Source of the DNA: Andrena cerasifolii
Taxonomy: Eukaryota; Arthropoda; Insecta; Hymenoptera; Andrenidae
Direction of reading: 5' to 3'
Assembly: GCF_050908995.1 (NCBI RefSeq)
Contig: NC_135125.1
Location: forward strand, 16,477,849 to 16,541,848
Length of the DNA stretch: 64,000 nucleotides
Within the stretch, counting starts at the first letter, position 1, and each line of letters begins with the position of its first letter. The notes under the pieces are model-generated. The model was not told the origin of the DNA and ran no database searches. It was given only the letters and a program-made list of their open reading frames with translations. Shown here in pieces: positions 49,072 through 60,300 of this stretch. The position numbers were made by a program, and so were the translations under genes.

Positions 49072-49315
49072 CGCGTTCTTTTTTCTTTTTGCAACTGATC
49101 GCGCAATTGTCCGTAATTTATCGTAATTTTTCTTATTACGGTGAACCGCGACTACCGGGTGCCGACCGACGACTACCGCTGACGAACCACCCTAGACTAC
49201 TCGTTATTCTCCCATCACCACTACACTTGCGCGCTCTCCGCGTAGGGGCTGTAGTCGCGTCGTCGCGTGAGCGCCCAAAGTACCTACTCGTGCGCCTTCC
49301 GAATGCGCCGATCCC

Positions 49316-49342
49316 AACACACACACACACACACACACACAC
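49316..49342. repeat. (CA)n microsatellite
   Basis: About 13 CA units in the 5' flank of the CAP-domain gene. Confidence 0.95.
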
Positions 49343-50733
49343 GTTCACGCCTCCGTGCACATTAGAGCCGAAATTTTGGCACACACGTGTGCACGCTGCG
49401 GCATCTTAACTGCAAACTTTACCGCATTTAATCAGCTCACGTGCACAATTCTTCGTTCGTGATACTTGGCCATGCTTTATCTCCCTTCTTTATCGTAGCA
49501 TCTTCTCATCTACATTTAACAGAGATTTCTGTGAAGAAATGCGACGAATAGATATCATCTTTGTAAAATTCGTTTCGACTTTCCGATAAAGCTGTATCAT
49601 TGCACAATCGAGAAATCTTTTTACACCCACTACTTTCCGATGCAAGTTTCGTAACCACTTGGAAAAAGGTGCGTCATCATATAGGTACCTCGAAACAGTA
49701 CAAATGATGCCATTTTTCATAAATCATCCCAGTGGTTAATCTAAACTTGAAAATGCCGCGCTAAACTGTAATTTTAGCAACTTTTACATTAGTGTATTAA
49801 ACTATATCTACGACGATGAAATCTACAACAAAAATCTCTGCAATTTTGCTGATGTTACTCGTCGCGACATAATCCAGTTATCCGTATTACACCGCCGCGG
49901 TCGATAAACCTACACTACCAATTCTATACGAAATAATATCGATCGTCCGAGGCTCGCTACGCGAATATGCCGAGGACGGGGACTCGCGAATAATCGCGTG
50001 CCGATCGCAGTTCTCCTTCTATGCAAAATTTAAACAAATTTTTCTGCTTTCTCCATGTACGGTCTGTCTTGTTCCGTACTTTTATTACTTTCGACACCCA
50101 GCGTGTTTTACATTCCCTGCACAAACAACTGATCGAAAAATGGTATCCAATGTTTCGGGCCTAGAGTCAGAGACACGCGCGCGCGCACACACACAGGGTG
50201 AGAGAGGGGGGGAGGGCAGGGGAGGGCAGGAGGGAGGATATCTGCAACGGTACTGCAGATATTACCGTCCACCTACGCACTATAGTTCTCATCAGGTGCT
50301 ACCAACTCGTTGACTGTAGAGTGTATCAATACGAGCGACAAGGATAAAAGCATTCAACCAGACTAATTGTATAAACATTATTCGTCAAGTACCGTAGGTT
50401 TGATTTGCACGGGGACGCCGCGCGAGACACGGTACGGAGAACGGTATGCCTATCTACTCGCACAAGATTCTGTGGCGACTCGTTCGAATTTCAAACTTTT
50501 GTCTGACGAAATTTCGTCGACTTTTGTAAGGTATCAGTGTAAAAGTCGAAGAAATTTTCTTGGATCGAAAGTCAGAATTTGAAACGAGTCGATAGGACTA
50601 TACTGACAGAACAGCCACGGGAGAACCCCCGGCGTGACTAAAGAGGACTCGCGTTGTTTTCAGAGGTATTTTCCACCTCAAAATCTGTTTCGGAAGCATC
50701 AGTAATTTCAAAAGTACGCGCTAATGTCGGCAC

Positions 50734-50787
50734 TATCGATAGAGATTCCGATGGTTGGACCATCGCCCATCGATATAGTTATCGATA
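50734..50787. promoter_or_regulatory. Cluster of TATCGATA (DRE-like) motifs
   Basis: Two perfect TATCGATA octamers (50734-50741 and 50780-50787) and one CATCGATA (50768-50775) lie within 54 bases, with a related CGCGATAG next to them. TATCGATA is the Drosophila DNA replication-related element bound by DREF, common in housekeeping promoters. No start codon of a recognised gene lies close, so a distant 5' exon of the CAP-domain gene (minus strand) is one possible target. Confidence 0.4.
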
Positions 50788-50859
50788 GTTGTCGCGATAG
50801 TGATGGTACGATGTAACACATTTTTTATATTACCTGATATTACCAGAGACGAGGTATAG

Positions 50860-50861
<2 letters not shown>

Positions 50862-50899
<38 letters not shown>
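50862..50899. repeat. (CA)n microsatellite
   Basis: About 19 uninterrupted CA units. Confidence 0.97.
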
Positions 50900-50900
<1 letters not shown>

Positions 50901-51354
50901 AGGTATAAGATAGACTTGACTCCAATGTAATTCGTTGTCACACGCTTGGGGGTCTCGCGAGCTCCCTTTTAATTTTAGTGTCACCACCCAAACGGTGTTA
51001 CCGACCCATAATTCGAGGACTGAATTTAGCGGCCTCTGCTCATGAACAGCTTCCATCTTGGCAACTACTCTGAAATGCGTAGAACGTGCATGTATACGTG
51101 TGACTTATTTAGAGTGTGAGTTTGATATAGAGGGCGGGCTTTCGCAACGCTACGCTTTGACTAGGTTTGTCAACGACTCACGCGGATTTCTCTCTGAAAA
51201 TCCATTTCGGGGATTAAGATAGTATGGCGCTAAAAAATGCTATTTCTTTAAAGCCCGTGCAAGCAATAAATTGCAAGATTACATTGTGTATTAGTACTTT
51301 GCGCGTAGTAGAACCCTTTCACGTACCGTACGCCGAAAAGTATTAAAAATTATC

Positions 51355-51690
51355 GAACAAAATGATTGCTGTAGCGAGCATAGTGACCACGAATACATAC
51401 TTATTGTTAGTACTCGTGAATAGTAACATTATGCGTGTGCTTCCAAATTATACATATACTTCTCGTTTAATACGCACAGAAAAATGCAATATATATATAT
51501 ATGTATTAAATTCGAGATAAAAGTCTTAGTATGGCGTTTTAAACATTCTAAACTATTTTTTCTTTAATTTCACAATCATTCGAGATGCTTAATGATTTGG
51601 TTACGCTTCTTAAGTTTAAATCTTTCGTATAAGTTATCTTATTAATAGTTATTACCTTCGAGTCATTAGATTCTCCGAATAAAACATGAA
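51355..51690. repeat. Subtelomeric duplication, copy 1
   Basis: Shares about 320 bases with 52,862-53,173, recognisable through GATTGCTGTA, CGTGAATAGTAACATT, TTTAATTTCACAATCATTCG and TTCGAGTCATTAGATTC in the same order, with many substitutions and small gaps. It is in direct orientation and non-coding. Confidence 0.8.
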
Positions 51691-52042
51691 TAGGCAGTCT
51701 CTCTACGGGCCTCAAAACGCTGCAACCTCCTCGTAGTGAGATCTGGTAATTGGTGAGAATAGAGCCGTTGCGATTGCTGCGATTGTCAAATATCCTAAGT
51801 AGTTAGATACAAGAATTTCTTTAACTTGTAATACTTTGATACAGTGTAAAACTAAATGTATCTCGAAATGTTCGATTAAATCCTTCCTTTCCTTTCTTCC
51901 ACATATATAAATATATGTATAAAATAAAGATACGTGGAATTCTCAAGATACGTGAAATATTGGAGTTCAATGACGACGTTCACCAAAGTCCGGGGACGGA
52001 TCGGACGGAAGAACTATTGAAATGCCATAGTATATCTTAATG

Positions 52043-52115
52043 TATTATTTCCATCGATTACTGGAATAGGTGGGAGGTCGTTCATCAAGATTCTACTGCA
52101 ATACACTAACAATAA
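52043..52115. repeat. Small duplication, copy 1 of 2
   Basis: CGATTACTGGAATAGGTGGG and the following TCGTTCATCAAGATTCTACT recur with changes at 52,391-52,455 (CGATTACTGGACTATGTGGG, TCGTTCAACAAGATTTTACT). Direct orientation, about 355 bases apart. Confidence 0.8.
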
Positions 52116-52390
52116 GTATCTGGACATATAGGTATACATAGAAAGAGCAGCGTGCATGGCTACAGCCGCGAAAAGTACATATTTTGCAAGGGACATTGCG
52201 ATATAGGATTATCTCTACCCTTAAGAAATTTCACGTTCCATAGTAAACAGTTGAGGTCGACCGCAACCTCTACCAATGTGACAACATTGACGACAGGTGT
52301 AAGCCACGCAGTTCAACGTTAACCGCGGCAGCGATCGGATCAGTGAACGTGCCTACATATTATTTCGTGATTTCTCGATTCGTGCATTAA

Positions 52391-52455
52391 TTTCATCGCG
52401 ATTACTGGACTATGTGGGAGATCGTTCAACAAGATTTTACTACATTACACTCAGT
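52391..52455. repeat. Small duplication, copy 2 of 2
   Basis: Partner of 52,043-52,115; about 80 percent identical by eye. Confidence 0.8.
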
Positions 52456-52861
52456 GCCCCCAGAGGACTATTTTGGAAAGACTTTACTCGATTCCACACA
52501 CATCTTTCCACTACTGAGAGATGTTTAAAAACATGAACTGCTTTTGTAATCGTGTGCAATGCGATTGTAGAATCAGTGCTTATTTCGCGATAAAGTATTT
52601 CATAGTGCACAATGGTCCTGCGTGTTAGTAATGTGAACGCGAAAGTAAAGTCAGTGTTTTAACGCATCTAGAATTAATTCAGAGCACCAGTGCTCCTATT
52701 GCTTTTTCATCGTGAAAGTAATGTGACATATTTGGAAGTTGGACACATTCTATTTGGTACTGCTAAAAGGGGGTGCATGTCTGCATAGATAGCAGTCAGA
52801 CTATTTTCAACGAACGGTGAGTGATACTTTTTCATTCTTTCAATTTTTCTGCATGCTATTG

Positions 52862-53173
52862 AACAAAACGATTGCTGTATTCGTATTATTGTTAATATTC
52901 GTGAATAGTAACATTTAATGTGTGTGTGTTTCCAAATGTTTAATACACGTAGAAAAATACAATGAATAAATTTTAAATTCGCGCTAGGAGTTTTAATATC
53001 GTGTTTCAAACATTCTAAATTTCTTTTCTTTAATTTCACAATCATTCGGGATGCTTAATGTATCGAATACGAGTTACATTTCTGAAGTTGAACTCTTTCG
53101 TGTGAGTTCTTTCAAATCTTCTCTCTTAACAGTAATTACATTCGAGTCATTAGATTCGTTTAATAAACAATGA
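52862..53173. repeat. Subtelomeric duplication, copy 2
   Basis: Partner of 51,355-51,690. It lacks the stretch GCGAGCATAGTGACCA present in copy 1; that stretch instead reappears inverted just to the right, at 53,194-53,212. Confidence 0.8.
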
Positions 53174-54279
53174 CAGTCATTGTTGGTACTGCTTGGTCAC
53201 TATGCTCGCTACTTTTGCTTGCCTAAATATAAAGACGCACTAGTGGCAATATTACGAGAAATCAAAAATGTCACTTTTACCACCTGATATCTCGACCTCG
53301 CATGGTCCCTTTATAAAATAATAGTATAATAATAAATGACTGCTGCCAAAGCAATCATTTATTCCAAAATTCTCCCCCTCCCCCCTGCATTAAACTAACT
53401 TTAAGCCACTAATCCAAAAATTTTATACATCGCGGAAGAACTTGCAAAGGTGCTTAGTTTTAACTAGCCATAGTCTTAGCAATACGTTTTAGTTTAAGAA
53501 CTTTAGTCGTAAGACTTTTTCCAAATTTTCAAAAATGTATCGTAATGTGGTCGAATATGGACCAGAAATATTTCGTAGGTACATCCGCGTTGGTGTGCCT
53601 GGACTTGGTAACGTTTTCCAATGCATTGCGTCTTGCAAAACGTTACCGATCTAGTTTAAGGGTCCAGATCGAGCCAAACTTACATTCGGTGAGTTTGGTT
53701 CGGTTTAGATATCTAATCAGAATTTTATTCTCTTTCGGGTAGGTATTTCTTCGATGGTTTTGCATGATTTATTTCATTTCGTTGATTTCTTCGATGGTTT
53801 TGAACTCTGTACGTCCTTGGCGACGTATTCCACGTTACATCATGAAAGCATGTGTTCCACAAAAATAATCTTGTTGTTTATATAAATTTTTATGTTAAAT
53901 AAATTTGTTTTGCGTTAAATAAATCTGAATATCATAGCAAGGTCAAAAGGCGTATGTGTTCGTGTATGTATCTTGTTTTGTTGTGATCCTTCTTTCTCGG
54001 TCGTTGCACGGAATACGTTTATAAAATGATTTTTAAATTGTTACGCTAACAGAATCATTTGTAACTCGCGGGTTTCGAATGACCTAATTTTACACTTTTC
54101 GAATTCTAATTCTAAATAATACATAATAAATAAAGTTAAATTAATTTTTAAAATTATACATAAAGTAGAAGTATAAGGAAGTAATTGAAGGTGAAAAGAG
54201 ATTTCTTTATTGATAATAATTCCATAAACTTCAGTATTTAATAACATTGAAAGTTAGGTTATTGCTTGAAATCATTATA

Positions 54280-57200
54280 CGTACACATTTAAGAAATTTC
54301 TACAATTTCAGCAGTCGCGATTCGTTTAAAATCTCTGCAATTTCAGAAGTCGCTATTCGTTTACAATCTCTACAATTTCAACAGTCGCTATTCGTTTACA
54401 ATCTCTACAATTTCAGCAGTCGTACACATTTAAAAAATTTGTACAATTTCAGCAGATGGTACACATTTTAAAAGTTTCTACAAATACAGCAGTCGCTATT
54501 CGTTTACAATCTCTACAATTACAGCAGTCGCTATTCGTTTACAATCTCTACAATATCAGTAGTCGGTACACATTTAAAAAAATTCTACAATATCAGCAGT
54601 CGCTATTCGTATACAATCTCTACAATTTCAGCAGAAGTTACACATTTAAAAAATTTCTACACTTTTAACAGACGGTACACATTTAAAAAATTTCTACAAT
54701 ATCAGCAGTCGCTATTCGTTTACAATCTCTACAATTTCAGCAGTCGTACACATTTAACAAATTTCTACAATTACAGCAGTCGCGATTCGTTTATAATCTC
54801 TACAATTTCAGCAGTCGTGCACATTTAAAAAATTTGTACAATTTCAGCAGATGGTACACATTTTAAAAGTTTCTACAAATACAGCAGTCGCTATTCGTTT
54901 ACAATCTCTACAATTACAGCAGTCGCTATTCGTTTACAATCTCTACAATATCAGTAGTCGTTACACATTTAAAAAAATTCTACAATATCAGCAGTCGCTA
55001 TTCGTATACAATCTCTACAATTTCAGCAGACGTTACATATTTAAAAAATTTCTACAATTTCAGCAGTCGCTATTCGTTTACTATCTCTACAATTTCAGCA
55101 GACGTTACACATTTAAAAAATTTCTACAATTTCAGCAGTCGCTATTCGTTTACTATCTCTACAATTTCAGTAGTCGGTACACATTTAGAAAAATTCTACA
55201 ATTTCAGCAGTCGCTATTCGTATACAATCTCTACAAATTCAGCAGACGTTACACATTTAAAAAATTTCTACAAAAACAGCAGTCGCTATTCGTTTACAAT
55301 CTCTACAATTTCAGTAGTCGGTACACATTTAAAAAAATTCTACAATATCAGCAGTCGCTATTCGTATACAATCTCTACAATTTCAGCAGACGTTACACAT
55401 TTAAAAAATTTCTACAATTTCAGCAGTCGCTATTCGTTTACTATCTCTACAATTTCAGCAGTCGTACACATTTAAAAAATTTCTACACTTTTAACAGACG
55501 GTACACATTTAAAAAATTTCTACAATTTCAGCAGTCGTGCACATTTAAAAAATTTGTACAATTTCAGCAGATGGTACACATTTTAAAAGTTTCTACAAAT
55601 ACAGCAGTCGCTATTCGTTTACAATCTATACAAGTACAGCAGTCGCTATTCGTTAAAAATCTCTACAATTTCAGTAGTCGGTACACAATTAAAAAAATTC
55701 TACAATATCAGCAGTCGCTATTCGTATACAATCTCTACAATTTCAGCAGACGTTACACATTTAAAAATTTCTACACTTTTTTAACAGACGGTACACATTT
55801 AACAAATTTCTACAATATCAGCAGTCGTGCACATTTAAAAAATTTGTACAATTTCAGCAGATGGTACACATTTTAAAAGTTTCTACAAATACAGCAGTCG
55901 CTATTCGTTTACAATCTCTACAATTACAGCAGTCGCTATTCGTTTACAATCTCTACAATTTCAGTAGTCGGTACACATTTAAAAAAATTCTACAATATCA
56001 GCAGTCGCTATTCGTATACAATCTCTACAATTACAGCAGTCGCTATTCGTTTACAATCTCTACAATTACAGCAGTCGCTATTTATTCGTTTACAATCTCT
56101 ACAATTTCAGTAGTCGGTACACATTTAAAAAATTTCTACACTTTTAACAGACGGTACACATTTAAAAAATTTCTACAATATCAGCAGTCGTACACATTTC
56201 TAAAATTTCTACAATTTCTGCTGTCGTGCACATTTAAAAAATTTCTACAAATTCAGCAAAAGGTACACATTTAAAAAATTTCTACAATATCAGCAGTCGT
56301 ACACATTTAAAAAATTTCTACAAATTCAGCAGAAGGTACACATTTAAAAAATTTCTACAATATCAGCAGTCGTACACATTTAAAAATTTCTACAATATCA
56401 GCAGTCGCTATTCATATACAATCTCTACAATTTCAGCATACGTTACACACTTAAAAATTTCTACACTTTTAACAGACGGTACACATTTAAAAAATTTCTA
56501 CAAATTCAGCAGTCGTGCACATTTAAAAAATTTGTACAATTTCAGCAGATGGTACACATTTTAAAAGTTTCTACAAATACAGCAGTCGCTATTCGTTTAC
56601 AATCTCTACAATTACAGCAGTCGCTATTCGTTTACATTCTCTACAATTTCAGTAGTCGGTACACATTTAAAAAAATTCTACAATATCAACAGTCGCTATT
56701 CGTATACAATCTCTACAATTTCAACAGACGTTACACATTTAAAAAATTTCTACACTTTTAACAGACGGTACACATTTAAAAAATTTCTACAATATCAGTA
56801 GTCGTACACATTTCTAAAATTTCTACAATTTCTGCTGTCGTGCACATTTGAAAAATTTCTACAAATTCAGCAGAAGGTACACATTTAAAAAATTTCTACA
56901 ATATCAGCAGTCGTACACATTTAAAAAATTTCTACAAATTAGCAGAAGGTACACATTTAAAAAATTTCTACAATATCAGCAGTCGTACACATTTAAAAAA
57001 TTTCTACAATTAAAGCAGTCGCTATTCGTTTACAATCTCTACAATTTGAGCAGTCGTTCACATTTATAAAATTTCTACAATTTCTGCTGTCGTGCACATT
57101 TAAAAAATTTGTACAAATTCAGCAGATGGTACACATTTTAAAAGTTTCTACAAATACAGCAGTCGCTATTCGTTTACAATCTCTACAAATACAGTAGTCG

Positions 57201-57288
57201 CTATTCGTTTACAATCTCTACAATTTTAGCAGTCATACACTTTTAAAAAATTTCTATAACTACAGCAGTCGCTTTTCGTTTACAATCA
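54280..57288. repeat. Subtelomeric minisatellite of two alternating 35-37 bp units
   Basis: About 80 units of two types share the core TCTACAATTTCAGCAGTCG. Type A (35 bp) continues CTATTCGTTTACAATC; type B (36-37 bp) continues TACACATTTAAAAAA. Variants replace the core's TTTC by TATC, TTAC or AATTC. Longer blocks recur: the segment with ATGGTACACATTTTAAAAG and CTACAAATACAGCAGTCG appears at 54,456, 54,851, about 55,571, 55,861, 56,549 and 57,127. One A+B pair is 72 bp or close to it, so a reading frame can stay open (341 codons from 54,851), but this follows from the repeat and is not taken as a gene. Confidence 0.95.
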
Positions 57289-57330
57289 TGTTTTTTTTAC
57301 ACTTTTTTATACTTTTCTTGTGTTTTTCTT

Positions 57331-60300
57331 ATGCTTTTTATACTTTTTTCTACTTTTCTCAATTTTTTTTCTAATTTTTTCCACTTTTTTACTAGTTTCA
57401 CCGGGTTCGTCCTGGGTTAGGTCTGGTTTTTCTTGCTTGTTTATGGGTTAGGTCTGGTTTTTCCTGCTTTTTTGTAACCCAGACCTCCCCCACAATGTTT
57501 TTTATACAATTTTTTCTAATTTTTTCAATTTTTTTTCTAATTTTTTCCACTTTTTTACTAGTTTCACCGGGTTCGTCCTGGGTTAGGTCTGGTTTTTCTT
57601 GCTTGTTTATGGGTTAGGTCTGGTTTTTCCTGCTTTTTTGTAACCCAGACCTCCCCCACAATGTTTTTTATACAATTTTTTCTAATTTTTTCAATTTTTT
57701 TTCTAATTTTTTCCACTTTTTTACTAGTTTCACCGGGTTCGTCCTGGGTTAGGTCTGGTTTTTCTTGCTTGTTTATGGGTTAGGTCTGGTTTTTCCTGCT
57801 TTTTTGTAACCCAGACCTCCCCCACAATGTTTTTTATACAATTTTTTCTAATTTTTTCAATTTTTTTTCTAATTTTTTCCACTTTTTTACTAGTTTCACC
57901 GGGTTCGTCCTGGGTTAGGTCTGGTTTTTCTTGCTTGTTTATGGGTTAGGTCTGGTTTTTCCTGCTTTTTTGTAACCCAGACCTCCCCCACAATGTTTTT
58001 TATACAATTTTTTCTAATTTTTTCAATTTTTTTTCTAATTTTTTCCACTTTTTTACTAGTTTCACCGGGTTCGTCCTGGGTTAGGTCTGGTTTTTCTTGC
58101 TTGTTTATGGGTTAGGTCTGGTTTTTCCTGCTTTTTTGTAACCCAGACCTCCCCCACAATGTTTTTTATACAATTTTTTCTAATTTTTTCAATTTTTTTT
58201 CTAATTTTTTCCACTTTTTTACTAGTTTCACCGGGTTCGTCCTGGGTTAGGTCTGGTTTTTCTTGCTTGTTTATGGGTTAGGTCTGGTTTTTCCTGCTTT
58301 TTTGTAACCCAGACCTCCCCCACAATGTTTTTTATACAATTTTTTCTAATTTTTTCAATTTTTTTTCTAATTTTTTCCACTTTTTTACTAGTTTCACCGG
58401 GTTCGTCCTGGGTTAGGTCTGGTTTTTCTTGCTTGTTTATGGGTTAGGTCTGGTTTTTCCTGCTTTTTTGTAACCCAGACCTCCCCCACAATGTTTTTTA
58501 TACAATTTTTTCTAATTTTTTCAATTTTTTTTCTAATTTTTTCCACTTTTTTACTAGTTTCACCGGGTTCGTCCTGGGTTAGGTCTGGTTTTTCTTGCTT
58601 GTTTATGGGTTAGGTCTGGTTTTTCCTGCTTTTTTGTAACCCAGACCTCCCCCACAATGTTTTTTATACAATTTTTTCTAATTTTTTCAATTTTTTTTCT
58701 AATTTTTTCCACTTTTTTACTAGTTTCACCGGGTTCGTCCTGGGTTAGGTCTGGTTTTTCTTGCTTGTTTATGGGTTAGGTCTGGTTTTTCCTGCTTTTT
58801 TGTAACCCAGACCTCCCCCACAATGTTTTTTATACAATTTTTTCTAATTTTTTCAATTTTTTTTCTAATTTTTTCCACTTTTTTACTAGTTTCACCGGGT
58901 TCGTCCTGGGTTAGGTCTGGTTTTTCTTGCTTGTTTATGGGTTAGGTCTGGTTTTTCCTGCTTTTTTGTAACCCAGACCTCCCCCACAATGTTTTTTATA
59001 CAATTTTTTCTAATTTTTTCAATTTTTTTTCTAATTTTTTCCACTTTTTTACTAGTTTCACCGGGTTCGTCCTGGGTTAGGTCTGGTTTTTCTTGCTTGT
59101 TTATGGGTTAGGTCTGGTTTTTCCTGCTTTTTTGTAACCCAGACCTCCCCCACAATGTTTTTTATACAATTTTTTCTAATTTTTTCAATTTTTTTTCTAA
59201 TTTTTTCCACTTTTTTACTAGTTTCACCGGGTTCGTCCTGGGTTAGGTCTGGTTTTTCTTGCTTGTTTATGGGTTAGGTCTGGTTTTTCCTGCTTTTTTG
59301 TAACCCAGACCTCCCCCACAATGTTTTTTATACAATTTTTTCTAATTTTTTCAATTTTTTTTCTAATTTTTTCCACTTTTTTACTAGTTTCACCGGGTTC
59401 GTCCTGGGTTAGGTCTGGTTTTTCTTGCTTGTTTATGGGTTAGGTCTGGTTTTTCCTGCTTTTTTGTAACCCAGACCTCCCCCACAATGTTTTTTATACA
59501 ATTTTTTCTAATTTTTTCAATTTTTTTTCTAATTTTTTCCACTTTTTTACTAGTTTCACCGGGTTCGTCCTGGGTTAGGTCTGGTTTTTCTTGCTTGTTT
59601 ATGGGTTAGGTCTGGTTTTTCCTGCTTTTTTGTAACCCAGACCTCCCCCACAATGTTTTTTATACAATTTTTTCTAATTTTTTCAATTTTTTTTCTAATT
59701 TTTTCCACTTTTTTACTAGTTTCACCGGGTTCGTCCTGGGTTAGGTCTGGTTTTTCTTGCTTGTTTATGGGTTAGGTCTGGTTTTTCCTGCTTTTTTGTA
59801 ACCCAGACCTCCCCCACAATGTTTTTTATACAATTTTTTCTAATTTTTTCAATTTTTTTTCTAATTTTTTCCACTTTTTTACTAGTTTCACCGGGTTCGT
59901 CCTGGGTTAGGTCTGGTTTTTCTTGCTTGTTTATGGGTTAGGTCTGGTTTTTCCTGCTTTTTTGTAACCCAGACCTCCCCCACAATGTTTTTTATACAAT
60001 TTTTTCTAATTTTTTCAATTTTTTTTCTAATTTTTTCCACTTTTTTACTAGTTTCACCGGGTTCGTCCTGGGTTAGGTCTGGTTTTTCTTGCTTGTTTAT
60101 GGGTTAGGTCTGGTTTTTCCTGCTTTTTTGTAACCCAGACCTCCCCCACAATGTTTTTTATACAATTTTTTCTAATTTTTTCAATTTTTTTTCTAATTTT
60201 TTCCACTTTTTTACTAGTTTCACCGGGTTCGTCCTGGGTTAGGTCTGGTTTTTCTTGCTTGTTTATGGGTTAGGTCTGGTTTTTCCTGCTTTTTTGTAAC

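Larger units (their letters stand above)
49072..54279. other. Gene-free subtelomeric stretch
   Basis: No supported gene. Contains the 5' flank of the CAP-domain gene, two CA microsatellites, a cluster of TATCGATA motifs and a local duplication, listed separately. A 107-codon minus-strand frame starting at 51,056 runs into the CA repeat and matches no family. Confidence 0.5.

Noticed and set aside
50733..51056. 107-codon minus-strand frame starting MEAVHEQRPLNSVLELW
   Set aside because: It runs into the CA microsatellite, shows no recognisable domain and has no supporting exons; a first exon cannot be proven.
54851..55876. 341-codon open frame as a protein gene
   Set aside because: It coincides with the minisatellite, repeats a 24-residue period set by the DNA units, and has related frames wherever the same block recurs.
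54280..57288. CRISPR-like array (19-bp repeat with 16-18 bp spacers)
   Set aside because: The spacers fall into only two recurring types, the repeats are variable, and this is a eukaryotic subtelomere.
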